From Commensalibacter intestini A911 (GTDB lineage: Bacteria > Pseudomonadota > Alphaproteobacteria > Acetobacterales > Acetobacteraceae): 64,000 nucleotides of DNA. Below, piece by piece: positions 1-8,595 of the stretch. Both the position numbers and the translations under genes were made by a program. The notes beneath the pieces are model-generated. The model saw only the letters and a list, made by a program, of their open reading frames with translations, searched no databases and was not told the DNA's origin. Each line of letters starts with the position of its first letter. Within the stretch, counting starts at the first letter, position 1. The stretch covers positions 310,001 to 374,000 of the forward strand of contig NZ_AGFR01000009.1 in NCBI RefSeq assembly GCF_000231445.1, given 5' to 3'.

Positions 1-1
1 T

Positions 2-3000
2 TTTGTTGGAAATCAAACCAAGAATTATGGAACGACGATTACAGCGGGTGGAAGTGCATCTTTACAGTCTACGGCTGGGGATTTAACATTATCTGGCAGC
101 ACCTTGAATGCCACAGGAAATGTCTCTTTATCCTCTGCTGGCAGTATCGGTCTTGATGCCGTTACAGATAGTGGCCTTTCAGACGTCAAAGGACACAAAT
201 CTAGCGCTTTTAACTCCAGTTCTTTTTCTGATCATAATGAATATACCACAGCGCTCAGTAGTAATGTTATTTCGAATGGCAATATTACGATGGGTGCTAA
301 GAACGATATTAATCTTGCCGGTTCTGTAGTGTTAGCTGATGGTAATACGTCATTATATGCTGGACATGATGTAAATCTTGGCTCTGTTACGAATACATCA
401 TCTACATCATCCTCTCATAAGAGTTCTGGTTTATTACAAAAAGAGAAAGAAGCAGGGAACTCGACGAAGACTGAGGAAATTGGATCTCTAGTCGGTGCAG
501 GGAAAGATGTGACAATTGGCGCTGGCCATGATTTGAATATTGCTGGTACGGTAACGGGTCAAAATGACGTGACTTTGATTGCTGGTAATAATCTTTCAAC
601 GATGGCAACCAAAGACACAACGGATGATTATTACCATAAGAGCACATCTGGACTTGGTGCCAGTTTTAGTGGTGGGTTGGCGTCTGTTGGTTATCAATCG
701 AATAAGAGGACGGATACGAGCAAGACGACGACATGGACGTCCAGTGAGATCAGTGCTGGTCATAATCTGACGAGTGTTTCTGGAGGTTCGTCGACCTTTA
801 CAGGCACGACGCTGAGTGCGGGCAATGATTTAAGTATTAGTGGATCTTCTGTTAATTTTGACACGGTTCATAATACGGTAGATCAAACCCATAAAGAATC
901 CTCTGTATTTGGCGGGTTGAAGGTTGGTTTAGCCTCTGATTCTGCTGCGGGTCAAGCTGCGCAATATGGTCAAGCTGCTGTTGATATGAATGGCAAAGGC
1001 AGCGCTGCGGGCAAGACCTTGAATGCGATGCAGGGTGGATATGCGGTTGGGAATGCCCTTGCGAATGATGGTGGTGGTTATGGTGGAGGTATTATCTCTG
1101 GCACGGCTCAACTGGGATTTGGTTCTAGTAAGTATAAAAGTGACTATTCGCAAAGCACCGTTGTTGGTTCTTCTGCAACGGCTGGGAATAATTTGAGTGT
1201 TGTTGCGCGTGGTGATAATGCGAATGATGTTCATAATGGGGACTTAACGGCGACTGGGGCTGATCTTTCGGGTAAGAATGTGACGTTATCTGGGAATAAT
1301 GTGACGTTACAGTCTGATTGGGATACGACGCATTCGTCCAGAAAAGGCAGTAGCTTTGGTGGAGCGATAGGGGTTGAAGTTAATACCAAAGGTGATCTTG
1401 GGCTGGCTGCGAATGGCAGTGGATCGCAACAACATGCGAATGGTGACAGTTCTAGTGCGGTGAATACGACGGTCTCTGCGACGGACAAAGTGACGATAAC
1501 AGCCCCTGGTAAGACGACGATTAATGGTGGGATTGTTTCTGGTAATCAAATTAGTGTTGATACGGGTAATTTAGATATTATCAGCCCACAAGATACTTCT
1601 CATTATAACAGTAGTAGTAGCCAAGTTGGAGGCGGCCTTAAAGTTGGTATTCCTGGAGCTGGTTGGGGTGCTAATGGCAATTATTCAAACCAGACTATCA
1701 AGGATGATTATCAAAGCACAGGAAAGCAGCAGTCTGGTCTTTACGCGGGTGATGGTGGTGTTCAGGTTCATGTTGATGATACGACACATTTAAAGGGTGG
1801 TGTAATCAGCAGCACTGGGGGGAATAGTTATCTAGATACGGGTAAATTGATTTCTGAAAATCAAGAGAACCATTCGAAATGGGATGCGACGTCTACGGGT
1901 GGTGGATTGAACCTTGGCACGGATGCATTGGGTGGATCGTTGGGTCCTCTTGGGGTGATTGCTGGCAATATGGCTGCGAACTCTGGTTTGATTACTGGGG
2001 GGAATAGAAAACAAAACGACAATTCGACCACTCAGTCAGCGATTTCCAGCGAGGTCAAGGTAAACGCTGGCAGCACCCAGGGCAGCTATACCACGGATGT
2101 TGCTTCTGCTGATGGTCATATGGATAATAACTTTGACGCAAATAAGCTGAGTAATGAACTGCAAAACAGCCAGCTCGGTATGCAGCTGGTTGGCGAAGTC
2201 ATGGGGCAGGTCTCTGATGCGTTACGTGATAATGGTGTGCCGACTTTTGGAGAGGGTGGATTTGGTCGTCTTGGCCTTGAATCTGCGGGGAATGCGTTAA
2301 TTGCTGCGATTACAGGAGGGGATGCGGGATCAGCTGCGGCGGTTACAGCTGCAGGAGGTTTAGTATCTGCACAAACACGATTACTTGCTGAACAAATTGG
2401 TAAGCAAGTGAGTGATGATCCACAAATGCAGGTATTGATTGCGAATGCGATCAGCAATGCGTTTGCCAGTGGTGGTGGTGCATTAACCGATGTTGCGATG
2501 GGGGGCGATGGCCTGAATGGTTCCAGCCTTGCCTCTATAATGCAGGCCTATAATCAGTCCAAAGACCCTAATGGCGGTAAAATAGATGAAACCACTCAAA
2601 GTGTTTTAAGCAATCTATATGATTGGGCTTTAAATACGATGGAAGCCGCTTCTTATGTTCCTGGTGGTCCTGGAGAAGTGGCCAGTGCAGCGTTAGCTAT
2701 TATTTATGCAGCACAAGGTGATTATAAAAATGCTTTAGTGAATTTAGCTTCAGTTGGTTTTGGGATCTTTGATTTTGGAGCAGGAAAAATTGTTGCTACA
2801 GCAGGTGACAAAGCAGCTGAGCAGCTGCTGGCAGGTAAACATAATACAGTTATTTATGTAACGGAAACAGATGTTAAGGGTAATATTACCAAGCAAGAAA
2901 TCGTAGAAGGTCAAGGAAATACAAAAGGGGGTGTAGCTGAGAGTTCATACACAGGAACAGTATGGGATTTTATTAAACCCACACAAGATAATTATCTAGG

Positions 3001-3304
3001 GTCAGTTATACCAAAGTCATTTGAAATGAGCCTCCCTAATGGTGAGAAAATTTGGGTTCATGGTAACGCAACTAAACATATGGCAGAATATGCACAATAT
3101 AAAGCAATAAATAATACTCCTGAAGCAGTGAGATTATCATCTCAACAGGAGCTAAGTAGCTTACAAAACGCTTTAAATACAGCGACACAAAATGGTGTTA
3201 AATATGATAAATTAATAATCGTTGGTGGGTGGGAGTTGAAACTATCTCCTTCTCGTCAACCAGGGGGACTTCCCGCCTTGATTCATGCTAAACCAGCGCA
3301 GTGA
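2..3304 (+). CDS. CdiA/FHA-like contact-dependent toxin, C-terminal part (5' end outside window)
   Basis: The frame is open from base 2, so the N-terminal secretion domain lies outside the window; about 1,100 residues are visible. Most of it is Gly/Ser/Thr/Asn-rich beta-helix repeat typical of filamentous haemagglutinins (many 'AGxD', 'GNNVTL' and 'GLxxG' turns). A pre-toxin region begins near base 2123 (DNNFDANKLSNELQNSQ), followed by Ala/Gly-rich helices. The last ~150 residues change composition and carry a motif KIWVHGNATKHMAEYA, probably the toxin domain delivered into neighbouring cells. I cannot name the toxin activity. An immunity candidate starts 8 bases downstream, and further toxin/immunity cassettes and FHA fragments follow, as in known cdi loci with orphan modules. 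Family assignment is confident; the toxin type is open. Confidence 0.85.
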   Translation, partial: FVGNQTKNYGTTITAGGSASLQSTAGDLTLSGSTLNATGNVSLSSAGSIGLDAVTDSGLSDVKGHKSSAFNSSSFSDHNEYTTALSSNVISNGNITMGAKNDINLAGSVVLADGNTSLYAGHDVNLGSVTNTSSTSSSHKSSGLLQKEKEAGNSTKTEEIGSLVGAGKDVTIGAGHDLNIAGTVTGQNDVTLIAGNNLSTMATKDTTDDYYHKSTSGLGASFSGGLASVGYQSNKRTDTSKTTTWTSSEISAGHNLTSVSGGSSTFTGTTLSAGNDLSISGSSVNFDTVHNTVDQTHKESSVFGGLKVGLASDSAAGQAAQYGQAAVDMNGKGSAAGKTLNAMQGGYAVGNALANDGGGYGGGIISGTAQLGFGSSKYKSDYSQSTVVGSSATAGNNLSVVARGDNANDVHNGDLTATGADLSGKNVTLSGNNVTLQSDWDTTHSSRKGSSFGGAIGVEVNTKGDLGLAANGSGSQQHANGDSSSAVNTTVSATDKVTITAPGKTTINGGIVSGNQISVDTGNLDIISPQDTSHYNSSSSQVGGGLKVGIPGAGWGANGNYSNQTIKDDYQSTGKQQSGLYAGDGGVQVHVDDTTHLKGGVISSTGGNSYLDTGKLISENQENHSKWDATSTGGGLNLGTDALGGSLGPLGVIAGNMAANSGLITGGNRKQNDNSTTQSAISSEVKVNAGSTQGSYTTDVASADGHMDNNFDANKLSNELQNSQLGMQLVGEVMGQVSDALRDNGVPTFGEGGFGRLGLESAGNALIAAITGGDAGSAAAVTAAGGLVSAQTRLLAEQIGKQVSDDPQMQVLIANAISNAFASGGGALTDVAMGGDGLNGSSLASIMQAYNQSKDPNGGKIDETTQSVLSNLYDWALNTMEAASYVPGGPGEVASAALAIIYAAQGDYKNALVNLASVGFGIFDFGAGKIVATAGDKAAEQLLAGKHNTVIYVTETDVKGNITKQEIVEGQGNTKGGVAESSYTGTVWDFIKPTQDNYLGSVIPKSFEMSLPNGEKIWVHGNATKHMAEYAQYKAINNTPEAVRLSSQQELSSLQNALNTATQNGVKYDKLIIVGGWELKLSPSRQPGGLPALIHAKPAQ

Positions 3305-3312
3305 GGTAATAA

Positions 3313-3705
3313 ATGAGTATTCAATTAAATGATCCTTTAGAGTTAAAATTAGAAGAAATAGATATTGATAATTATCTTCCATCAATTCAATTTAGTTTTC
3401 AGATAAAAGCTAAGCAATTTTTATGTGTATTGGAGTTCCAAGGAGAGATCTGGATAAAATGTGATAATTGGGATCATTTTGTGAACGATTTAAAATCATT
3501 AGAAAAAATATCTACTCTTAGGGATATGAATGATTCTTTTTTATTGCAAATAACAAAAAAAGAACAAGGTGCTGAATTTTTTTTGTCGGTATCATATGAA
3601 AATATTCAGAAAAATATAATAACGTCAAGTTATAAAATGGATATATCTGATGATCTTCTTATTTGTGTTAAAGAACGATTTGCTGCTTATCCCAAGTGGT
3701 GGTAA
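3313..3705 (+). CDS. Candidate immunity protein for the upstream CdiA-like toxin
   Basis: A 130-residue, acidic, soluble protein with no signal peptide or membrane segment, starting 8 bases after the CdiA-like stop codon with GAGGTAATAA as ribosome binding site. It has no motif I recognise; it contains regularly spaced aromatic residues (EIWIKCDNWDHF, YPKWW end). Its position, size and small acidic character match CdiI immunity proteins, which are very variable and bind only their own toxin. Function is inferred from position only. Confidence 0.6.
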   Translation: MSIQLNDPLELKLEEIDIDNYLPSIQFSFQIKAKQFLCVLEFQGEIWIKCDNWDHFVNDLKSLEKISTLRDMNDSFLLQITKKEQGAEFFLSVSYENIQKNIITSSYKMDISDDLLICVKERFAAYPKWW

Positions 3706-3757
3706 GCCGTCATTAAAAGTAGTGTAATTGCTATTATAAGGTGATAGTAAGTGGCTG

Positions 3758-4444
3758 TTGGTATTTTTGCTGTGGGTGATGGAAATTTATCATCAAAGAA
3801 CTGCGGCAGCTATTGGTGTCTTTACTGCTGGTGAAGGGAAACTCTTTGCTAAAGGGGGTGTATTCGCTGTTGAAGGTGGTGACAAATGGTTTAGCCATAC
3901 TGTAACAGATGCGAATGGTGATACAATTGTTTATGCAGAAAAGAATGGTGCAGAAAGTAGTGGTTCATCAAGTAAAGTAACGATTGAAGAAAGCCACGGT
4001 CAAGTTGATGGAAAAACAACGGTTGGCACTTCTGAAGCATCGAATATCAATATGGATCATATTTTAGATGGGGAAGTTAAGACCAATAAGAACGGAACAA
4101 AACGTTCATCTGGTGGACATCTTTTGGATAATCCTGATATTAAGGTAACGGAATGGACGGGTGCAGCGGATAAGAATGGTGTAAGTTCTGGGTATATTTC
4201 TGTTCGAGATCCTGCGACAGGGGAATGGGTTCCTAAAGGACCTGAAACAACATTTTTTCCAGAAAGTTGGGATAAATCTAAGGCTGCATCAGAAATCCAG
4301 AGTGCCTTTGCAAATGCAAAACCGACAGGAAAGCCAGGTCAATGGGAGGGAACGTCATCAAGTGGAATGAAGATAGAAGGTTATTATAACAAAGATGGTT
4401 CTGCCTCAACAGCATACCCAGTTTATACAGGAGTGAAAAAATAA
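3758..4444 (+). CDS. Orphan CdiA C-terminal module with EndoU-type RNase domain
   Basis: The protein has no secretion or repeat region, so it is a toxin tail without a delivery domain. The C-terminal ~130 residues fit the bacterial EndoU nuclease family: a first histidine in MDHILDGEV, a second in SSGGHLLDN, and the late motif KIEGYYNKDG...STAYPVY. EndoU domains of CdiA proteins cleave RNA. The listed start at 3758 is TTG; an ATG at 3779 gives a cleaner start, and neither has a signal peptide. The stop overlaps the next gene's ATG by one base, giving toxin-immunity coupling. Such orphan cassettes can recombine with the main cdiA to replace its toxin tip. Whether it is expressed alone is unknown. 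Confidence 0.7.
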   Translation: MVFLLWVMEIYHQRTAAAIGVFTAGEGKLFAKGGVFAVEGGDKWFSHTVTDANGDTIVYAEKNGAESSGSSSKVTIEESHGQVDGKTTVGTSEASNINMDHILDGEVKTNKNGTKRSSGGHLLDNPDIKVTEWTGAADKNGVSSGYISVRDPATGEWVPKGPETTFFPESWDKSKAASEIQSAFANAKPTGKPGQWEGTSSSGMKIEGYYNKDGSASTAYPVYTGVKK

Positions 4445-4923
4445 TGATTACAGCTAAAATATATCCTTGGTGGAGTGAAAGTTTTAAATGGTTTGGCCTG
4501 TCTGGCACTAATCCGAATAATAAAGATGAAACATCTGATGGTGCGGGGGCAATAGCAGCTTTTTTGGGAGCTGAAATTCAATACTCTACCCATTCGATTG
4601 ATATTTGGGTGAATAATTTAACAGATTTAGAACATAGCCGTGCACCAGATGGTGATTTTGGTGAGGGAAATGCTTTTTCGATTTTCATTACTGGGGATTA
4701 TGTTTTTATTGGTACGGAATATGCCGAAGAATCACAAGTTTTGATGACCAGAGCACAGTTTTTGCATGCTTTGGAACAATATAGAGTCTTTTTAGATGGC
4801 GATTATGAGGATCCTGAGAACCCTCCTGCAATTATCAATGTAGAGTTTATCGCAGGAGGACAAGAGGCGGTTGATATGTATAATAATTTACCCAATTCAC
4901 ACGGCGTTCCTTACGCTGATTAA
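4444..4923 (+). CDS. Candidate immunity protein for the orphan EndoU toxin
   Basis: This 159-residue acidic protein has no signal peptide or membrane segment. Its ATG overlaps the last base of the toxin stop codon (TAATG), so the two are translationally coupled. It shows an N-terminal segment with WWSESFKWFG, and a later IFITGDYVFIGTEY strand region; I know no named domain for these. The one-base overlap with an EndoU toxin cassette is the main support for an immunity role. After its stop the sequence resumes in FHA pre-toxin sequence, so the whole toxin/immunity pair sits as a cassette between FHA-derived DNA. Confidence 0.6.
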   Translation: MITAKIYPWWSESFKWFGLSGTNPNNKDETSDGAGAIAAFLGAEIQYSTHSIDIWVNNLTDLEHSRAPDGDFGEGNAFSIFITGDYVFIGTEYAEESQVLMTRAQFLHALEQYRVFLDGDYEDPENPPAIINVEFIAGGQEAVDMYNNLPNSHGVPYAD

Positions 4924-5647
4924 CCTATAGCCTGTTATAACTGTCCCTTTGATAATAACTTTGACGCCAATAAGCTGAGCAATGAACTGCAAAACAGCCA
5001 ACTGGGGATGCAGCTGGTTGGCGAAGTCATGGGGCAGGTCTCTGATGCTTTACATAATAGTGGTGTGTCAGGTTTTGACGAAACGAATGTAAAGAACGAT
5101 ATAGGTCGCATCATTCTCGAAGCTGCTGGATCTGCCGCCGTCGCAGGTGTTACTGGTGGAAATGTCGGTGCCGCCACGGGAAGCTCTGTCGCAGGGAATG
5201 TTCTTTCTTCTGCTACGTTGAATAGTGTTAAACAATGGGCAGATGCGAATAGTAATGGTGATCCTAAACTTGCGATGGCATTAACAAATGCTATTGAAAA
5301 TGCTATTGCAGCTGGTGGAGGTGCTATTGCTGCTGGTAATAACCCAAATACGCTTACGGATGCTGATATTCAGCAAATACAAAATGCTTTTAGTAATTAG
5401 TGTTAATAGTACGGCTAATTTGGTGGAATGGGGACCATTATATGCATATGCTTATCTATATAATTTAATATATGGAGATACTCAAAGTTCAGGCTCTGCC
5501 TCTAATGAAATGACTGCCCTTCCTGATGCAAATAAAGGAACAACTTTAACCACTCCAATTGTTGAGAATAATGGAACAACAGTCAGTACGCCAATACAAG
5601 CAGGAGATAAAAAATGTCTGGGCTTTATGCTAGTAAAAGTGGCTTAG
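4924..5647 (+). pseudogene. CdiA/FHA pre-toxin fragment, frameshifted
   Basis: Beginning at 4951 the DNA nearly repeats the main gene from 2123 onward (DNNFDANKLSNELQNSQ and LVGEVMGQVSDAL), then diverges into an Ala/Gly-rich helical region ending at the TAG at 5398-5400. A second frame continues with NLVEWGPLYAYAYLYN, a typical pre-toxin segment, and runs to the stop at 5645-5647, so one frameshift near 5395 breaks the piece. There is no start codon or upstream repeat domain. It is the remnant of another CdiA copy or of a displaced C-terminus, left when the EndoU cassette was added or rearranged. Confidence 0.75.
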
Positions 5648-5742
5648 ATGTGAATGAGTCTGCAACAGGGACAAGCCAATATACAGTGGCGATGGCAACA
5701 ACCAATGCACAGGATAATTATTTATTATCTGATAATGTCTGA
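5614..5742 (+). pseudogene. Short FHA repeat fragment with internal deletion
   Basis: A 42-codon frame starting ATGTCTGGGCTTTATGC resembles two separate parts of the downstream FHA remnant: the SGLYAGKGGLDVN segment (bases ~13137) joined directly to the GTSQYTV segment (bases ~13324), without the ~130 bases between them. It overlaps the end of the previous fragment in another frame and stops just before the recombinase gene. It supports a second, more complete FHA gene having been split by the recombinase/toxin-antitoxin island. Confidence 0.6.
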
Positions 5743-5783
5743 AACAAAGCTTTTGACATTGGTGACAATATTAATGAAATATA

Positions 5784-6344
5784 TTATAATTTTAAATGTT
5801 TATATTCTTTCATTACTCTTTGAACCGTAGAAAGGCTGATATTTAAAGCTTTGGCTGTTTTTCTATAACTAGCACCTTCTTTACTCATAGCTTCTATAAT
5901 AACGCTACTATCAATAGTTTTCCTTCGCCCTTTATATTTCCCTGCTTGTTTCGCTTTGGCTATGCCTTCTCTTTGTCGTTCTCTAATCAAGCTTCTTTCA
6001 AACTCAGCAAAGCTTCCTAAGAGTTGAAACATAAGTTTTTTAATTGGGTCTTCATTATTTGTAAAAATTAGATTTTCTTTATGAAAATGAATGCTAATCC
6101 CTTTGGCGTTTAAATCTTCTACCAATTGATTTAGGTCTTTAAGGTTTCTTGCTAGTCGGTCAATAGAATGAACATGAATAACATCACCTTCCCTGACATA
6201 CTCTAACATTGCCTGTAATTGAGGTCTTTGCGTATCAACACCACTGGTTTTATCTGTAAAGATTTTATCTAGTTTAACCTCGTCAAGCTGTCTTTCTGTA
6301 TTTTGATATTCAGAGCTTACTCTTATATATCCAACATCACTCAT
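5784..6344 (-). CDS. Serine site-specific recombinase (resolvase/invertase family)
   Basis: A 186-residue protein of normal length for small serine recombinases. The N-terminal catalytic domain has the active serine S10 in GYIRVSSEYQNTERQ, the arginine-containing RLARNLKDL helix, and the long helix EFERSLIRERQREGIAKAK. The C-terminus (GKYKGRRKTI, then SYRKTAKALNISLSTVQRVMK) is a helix-turn-helix DNA-binding domain. It cuts and rejoins DNA at paired sites, as in Tn3 resolution or Hin-type inversion. It lies between two halves of FHA-derived DNA and next to toxin-antitoxin genes, so it is probably part of the element that broke the FHA locus. I could not identify its recombination sites. Confidence 0.92.
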   Translation of the reverse strand: MSDVGYIRVSSEYQNTERQLDEVKLDKIFTDKTSGVDTQRPQLQAMLEYVREGDVIHVHSIDRLARNLKDLNQLVEDLNAKGISIHFHKENLIFTNNEDPIKKLMFQLLGSFAEFERSLIRERQREGIAKAKQAGKYKGRRKTIDSSVIIEAMSKEGASYRKTAKALNISLSTVQRVMKEYKHLKL

Positions 6345-6534
6345 AATAATATCTATTGTATTCTTTTAAATTTAAGATGTTTACCTATTAATATGTATGC
6401 TTAAATAAATCAACTTAAATAAATACGATTTCCAATGATTTTTGTATTTATGGAAATGTATTGTTTTGAGTGTAATCTAGTAAATACATAATCATAACCA
6501 AAACTTATGTCCTATCGCAATTAGGATGATAGAA

Positions 6535-6807
6535 TTAACCAAATAAATCTGAATGTGTGCCTGTGCGTTCAAAATGCACTGTAACTTCATCTGGACAATA
6601 ATAAATCAATAACCAGTCTGGCTCTATATGTAATTCTCTATGAGGTTTCCATACACCTTTTAAGGGATGGTCTTTTAACGCAAAAGGTAATGGCATATCA
6701 TTCACGATAAGCTCTATTACTGCTTTCATCTTTTTCATATTTCTTCCGCGCTTTTCGCATCTTCGAATATCTTTTTTAAATAAATTCGAAAATTTAATAT
6801 TACGCAT
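6535..6807 (-). CDS. YafQ-type mRNA interferase toxin (RelE superfamily)
   Basis: The 90-residue protein matches the YafQ family: it keeps H47, H60, D64, W65 (HIEPDWLLIY) and the terminal RTGTHSDLFG with H85 and F89, equivalent to the residues needed for ribosome-dependent mRNA cleavage in E. coli YafQ. It follows its antitoxin gene by two bases on the same strand. All key residues are present, so it appears intact. In free form it would stop translation; when bound by the upstream antitoxin it is inactive. Confidence 0.9.
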   Translation of the reverse strand: MRNIKFSNLFKKDIRRCEKRGRNMKKMKAVIELIVNDMPLPFALKDHPLKGVWKPHRELHIEPDWLLIYYCPDEVTVHFERTGTHSDLFG

Positions 6808-6809
6808 CC

Positions 6810-7049
6810 TCAGATACCTAGCTGCTTATACAAATCATTGATATCTTTTGCTGTATGTAAATCTTCTCCACGTTCTGACTTACGCATTGTTTCAAGCGTT
6901 AGTTCATTAGGTTCTCTATTTTTAGAAATATATTCTCTCATTAACTCTCTAATCACTTGAGCTGCTGGTCTATCATTACGCGCTGCAATAGTTTTAAAAT
7001 TTTCTTTTAATTCTGCTTCAACTTTAAATGTCATAACATCTGTTTTCAT
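6810..7049 (-). CDS. DinJ/RHH-type antitoxin of the YafQ-like toxin
   Basis: A 79-residue protein with a ribbon-helix-helix start (TDVMTFKVEAELKENFKTIA, then RPAAQVIRELMREYI) and an acidic C-terminal tail expected to wrap the toxin. It is upstream of and nearly touches the yafQ-like gene, forming a two-gene operon. Ribosome binding site GTAAAGGAG lies just upstream and falls inside one arm of a perfect 12-base inverted repeat, so binding by antitoxin or toxin-antitoxin complex could repress the operon directly. The RHH family is clear; whether it is strictly DinJ is less certain. Confidence 0.85.
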   Translation of the reverse strand: MKTDVMTFKVEAELKENFKTIAARNDRPAAQVIRELMREYISKNREPNELTLETMRKSERGEDLHTAKDINDLYKQLGI

Positions 7050-7058
7050 AGCCTAACT

Positions 7059-7107
7059 CCTTTACATTACAAAGAAATTATAAACACCATATAAAGTAAT
7101 GTAAAGG
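7059..7107. promoter_or_regulatory. Inverted-repeat operator candidate of the yafQ-type operon
   Basis: CCTTTACATTAC (7059-7070) and GTAATGTAAAGG (7096-7107) are perfect 12-base inverted repeats 25 bases apart, directly upstream of the antitoxin start. Ribbon-helix-helix antitoxins bind such repeats to autoregulate. Arm and spacing are seen directly; the binding is inferred. Confidence 0.6.
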
Positions 7108-7184
7108 TAATACTTTCTATTTAAAATAACAATTAAATACGAAATACTTTATTAAACTCATATAATAAAATATTGCACTACATT

Positions 7185-7194
7185 TGTAATTACA
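7185..7194. promoter_or_regulatory. Short palindrome upstream of relB-type antitoxin
   Basis: TGTAATTACA is a perfect 10-base palindrome about 43 bases before the relB-type start codon, in the region shared with the divergent yafQ-type operon. It could be the operator for this second antitoxin. A 10-base AT-rich palindrome can occur by chance here. Confidence 0.35.
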
Positions 7195-7236
7195 TTATAA
7201 TTTATCTATTATAACTTGATATGAAGGTAATAAATA

Positions 7237-7491
7237 ATGAGCACTATTCAAATTAGAGTGGATGAAAACTTAAAAAAAGATGCTTATAAAGCTTTTGATA
7301 ATTTGAATTTATCCCCCTCAGATGCATTAAGATTATTCTTACGTTATGTTGCTGAAAATAAAAAATTACCTTTTTCTGAAGTATCAGTGATGGTTAGTGA
7401 TAATGATCGAGATGATGATATTTTAACAATTGTCCGCGAACGTCTACATAATCCTGCAAAACGTATCAGGGTTCATTTAGATGATCTTTAA
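7237..7491 (+). CDS. relB: RelB/DinJ-family antitoxin
   Basis: An 84-residue protein with the RelB/DinJ pattern: an N-terminal strand (STIQIRVDENLKKDAYKAF), a helix with LSPSDALRLFLRYVAENKKLPF, and an acidic C-terminal region that would mask the toxin. Ribosome binding site GAAGGTAATAA precedes the ATG. It overlaps the toxin gene by 11 bases and is divergent from the yafQ-type pair. It would neutralise the next gene's product and repress its own promoter. Confidence 0.88.
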   Translation: MSTIQIRVDENLKKDAYKAFDNLNLSPSDALRLFLRYVAENKKLPFSEVSVMVSDNDRDDDILTIVRERLHNPAKRIRVHLDDL

Positions 7492-7777
7492 TATTGACTT
7501 TGATGAAAGAGCTCTAAAAGAATGGTATAAGCTCGATAAATCTATTCAATTACAATTCAAAAAGAAGTTAAAGCAACTACAAAGTAATCCTCATATTGAA
7601 TCTGCCCGCTTACATGGAGACCTAGCTAACTGTTATAAAATTAAATTAAGATCTTCTGGTTTTAGATTAGTTTATCAAGTCATTGATAAAGAAATTGTAA
7701 TTTTAGTTATTGCCGTAGGAAAACGTGAAGATAAAAAAGTTTATGGAACAGCTAATACTCGATTAAATAATAAATGA
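7481..7777 (+). CDS. relE: RelE-type mRNA interferase toxin
   Basis: The 98-residue protein is a close RelE match: the segment CYKIKLRSSGFRLVYQV and the ending AVGKREDKKVYGTA carry K53, K55, R62, R82 and Y88, the residues equivalent to those used by E. coli RelE to cleave mRNA in the ribosomal A site. It starts inside the antitoxin gene, so the two are coupled. It looks intact and therefore needs the antitoxin present. A second, unrelated toxin-antitoxin pair lies 190 bases away in the opposite direction. Confidence 0.92.
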   Translation: MIFNIDFDERALKEWYKLDKSIQLQFKKKLKQLQSNPHIESARLHGDLANCYKIKLRSSGFRLVYQVIDKEIVILVIAVGKREDKKVYGTANTRLNNK

Positions 7778-7929
7778 GTATTAGCTAAAAGCTCATACAA
7801 TACTCAGAATTTACGTAAACTAGTTTAATGAAATAGTTTATAAACGAAATCCTATTTTTAATTAAATAAATCTGCAAACTCTATGAGAAAGGAGTTTGCA
7901 GATACTAATTTAGCAAATAGATTTTAGAT

Positions 7930-8595
7930 TTAAGCCAGTTTTTTATTATTCTCTTCTAACTGATCGAGAATATAAGAGTGATCTGACAAGATATCCAAGG
8001 TAAGTAAATTATGTTTATCAGAACGGCACTTTAATTGAGTTAATGGCAAGAATGCTTTTCCTTTTGTCCAACGACAAGGAATAGTTTCTTTGACATCCCA
8101 TCCCAACAAATGATCCGCGTCTAAATGCGTTGTAATTGGATGTTTTTTACCGTTTCTTTGTAAAGTCACCTCTCCGACTAGAACCCCTAAATAACGGCGA
8201 TCATCAACAAAAGATCCAATCACATCACAAGGGCGACTGGTTTTAGAGAGTATCCAAACTGCACTAACGTTATTCGGAATGAGAAAGCTTAGTTTCTTAT
8301 CTGTAGAAGATGATTCTTTATGAATAACTTCGCCTTTATCCGTCATTAAACAAAGATCTGGATCTTGTGTCAGTTCAAAGGATTGCTCTTTCTTTAAACA
8401 TCCATTCACATGCGCGCGTTGTAAAAGATAATGATAAATCCGTTCAACAATAGAGCGTTCTGTTATCAAAGGTGCAATTGCATCACTCTGCCAAGTCTTC
8501 GTTCTATCTCCTGAAAGTTTAATAACTTTATGATCTAAATTAAACTGATGACGATTACCTGTATCCAAGTAACTTTCAGTTAACATTCCATCCAA
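7930..8595 (-). CDS. C-terminal domain of a Hint-type (Hedgehog/intein) protein, N-terminally truncated
   Basis: The 221 residues resemble the C-terminal module of the Hint-domain proteins that acetic acid bacteria carry in many copies: ESYLDTGNRHQF near the start, SRPCDVIGSFVDDRRYLGVLVGEV in the middle, and a closing HLLGWDVKET...RWTKGKAFLPL region. The N-terminal adhesin-like part and most of the Hint catalytic domain are absent, so the gene is a fragment or a stand-alone C-terminal domain. Its first codons overlap by 20 bases the end of the next upstream frame on the same strand. Assignment rests on recalled family similarity, without a search. Confidence 0.6.
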   Translation of the reverse strand: MDGMLTESYLDTGNRHQFNLDHKVIKLSGDRTKTWQSDAIAPLITERSIVERIYHYLLQRAHVNGCLKKEQSFELTQDPDLCLMTDKGEVIHKESSSTDKKLSFLIPNNVSAVWILSKTSRPCDVIGSFVDDRRYLGVLVGEVTLQRNGKKHPITTHLDADHLLGWDVKETIPCRWTKGKAFLPLTQLKCRSDKHNLLTLDILSDHSYILDQLEENNKKLA

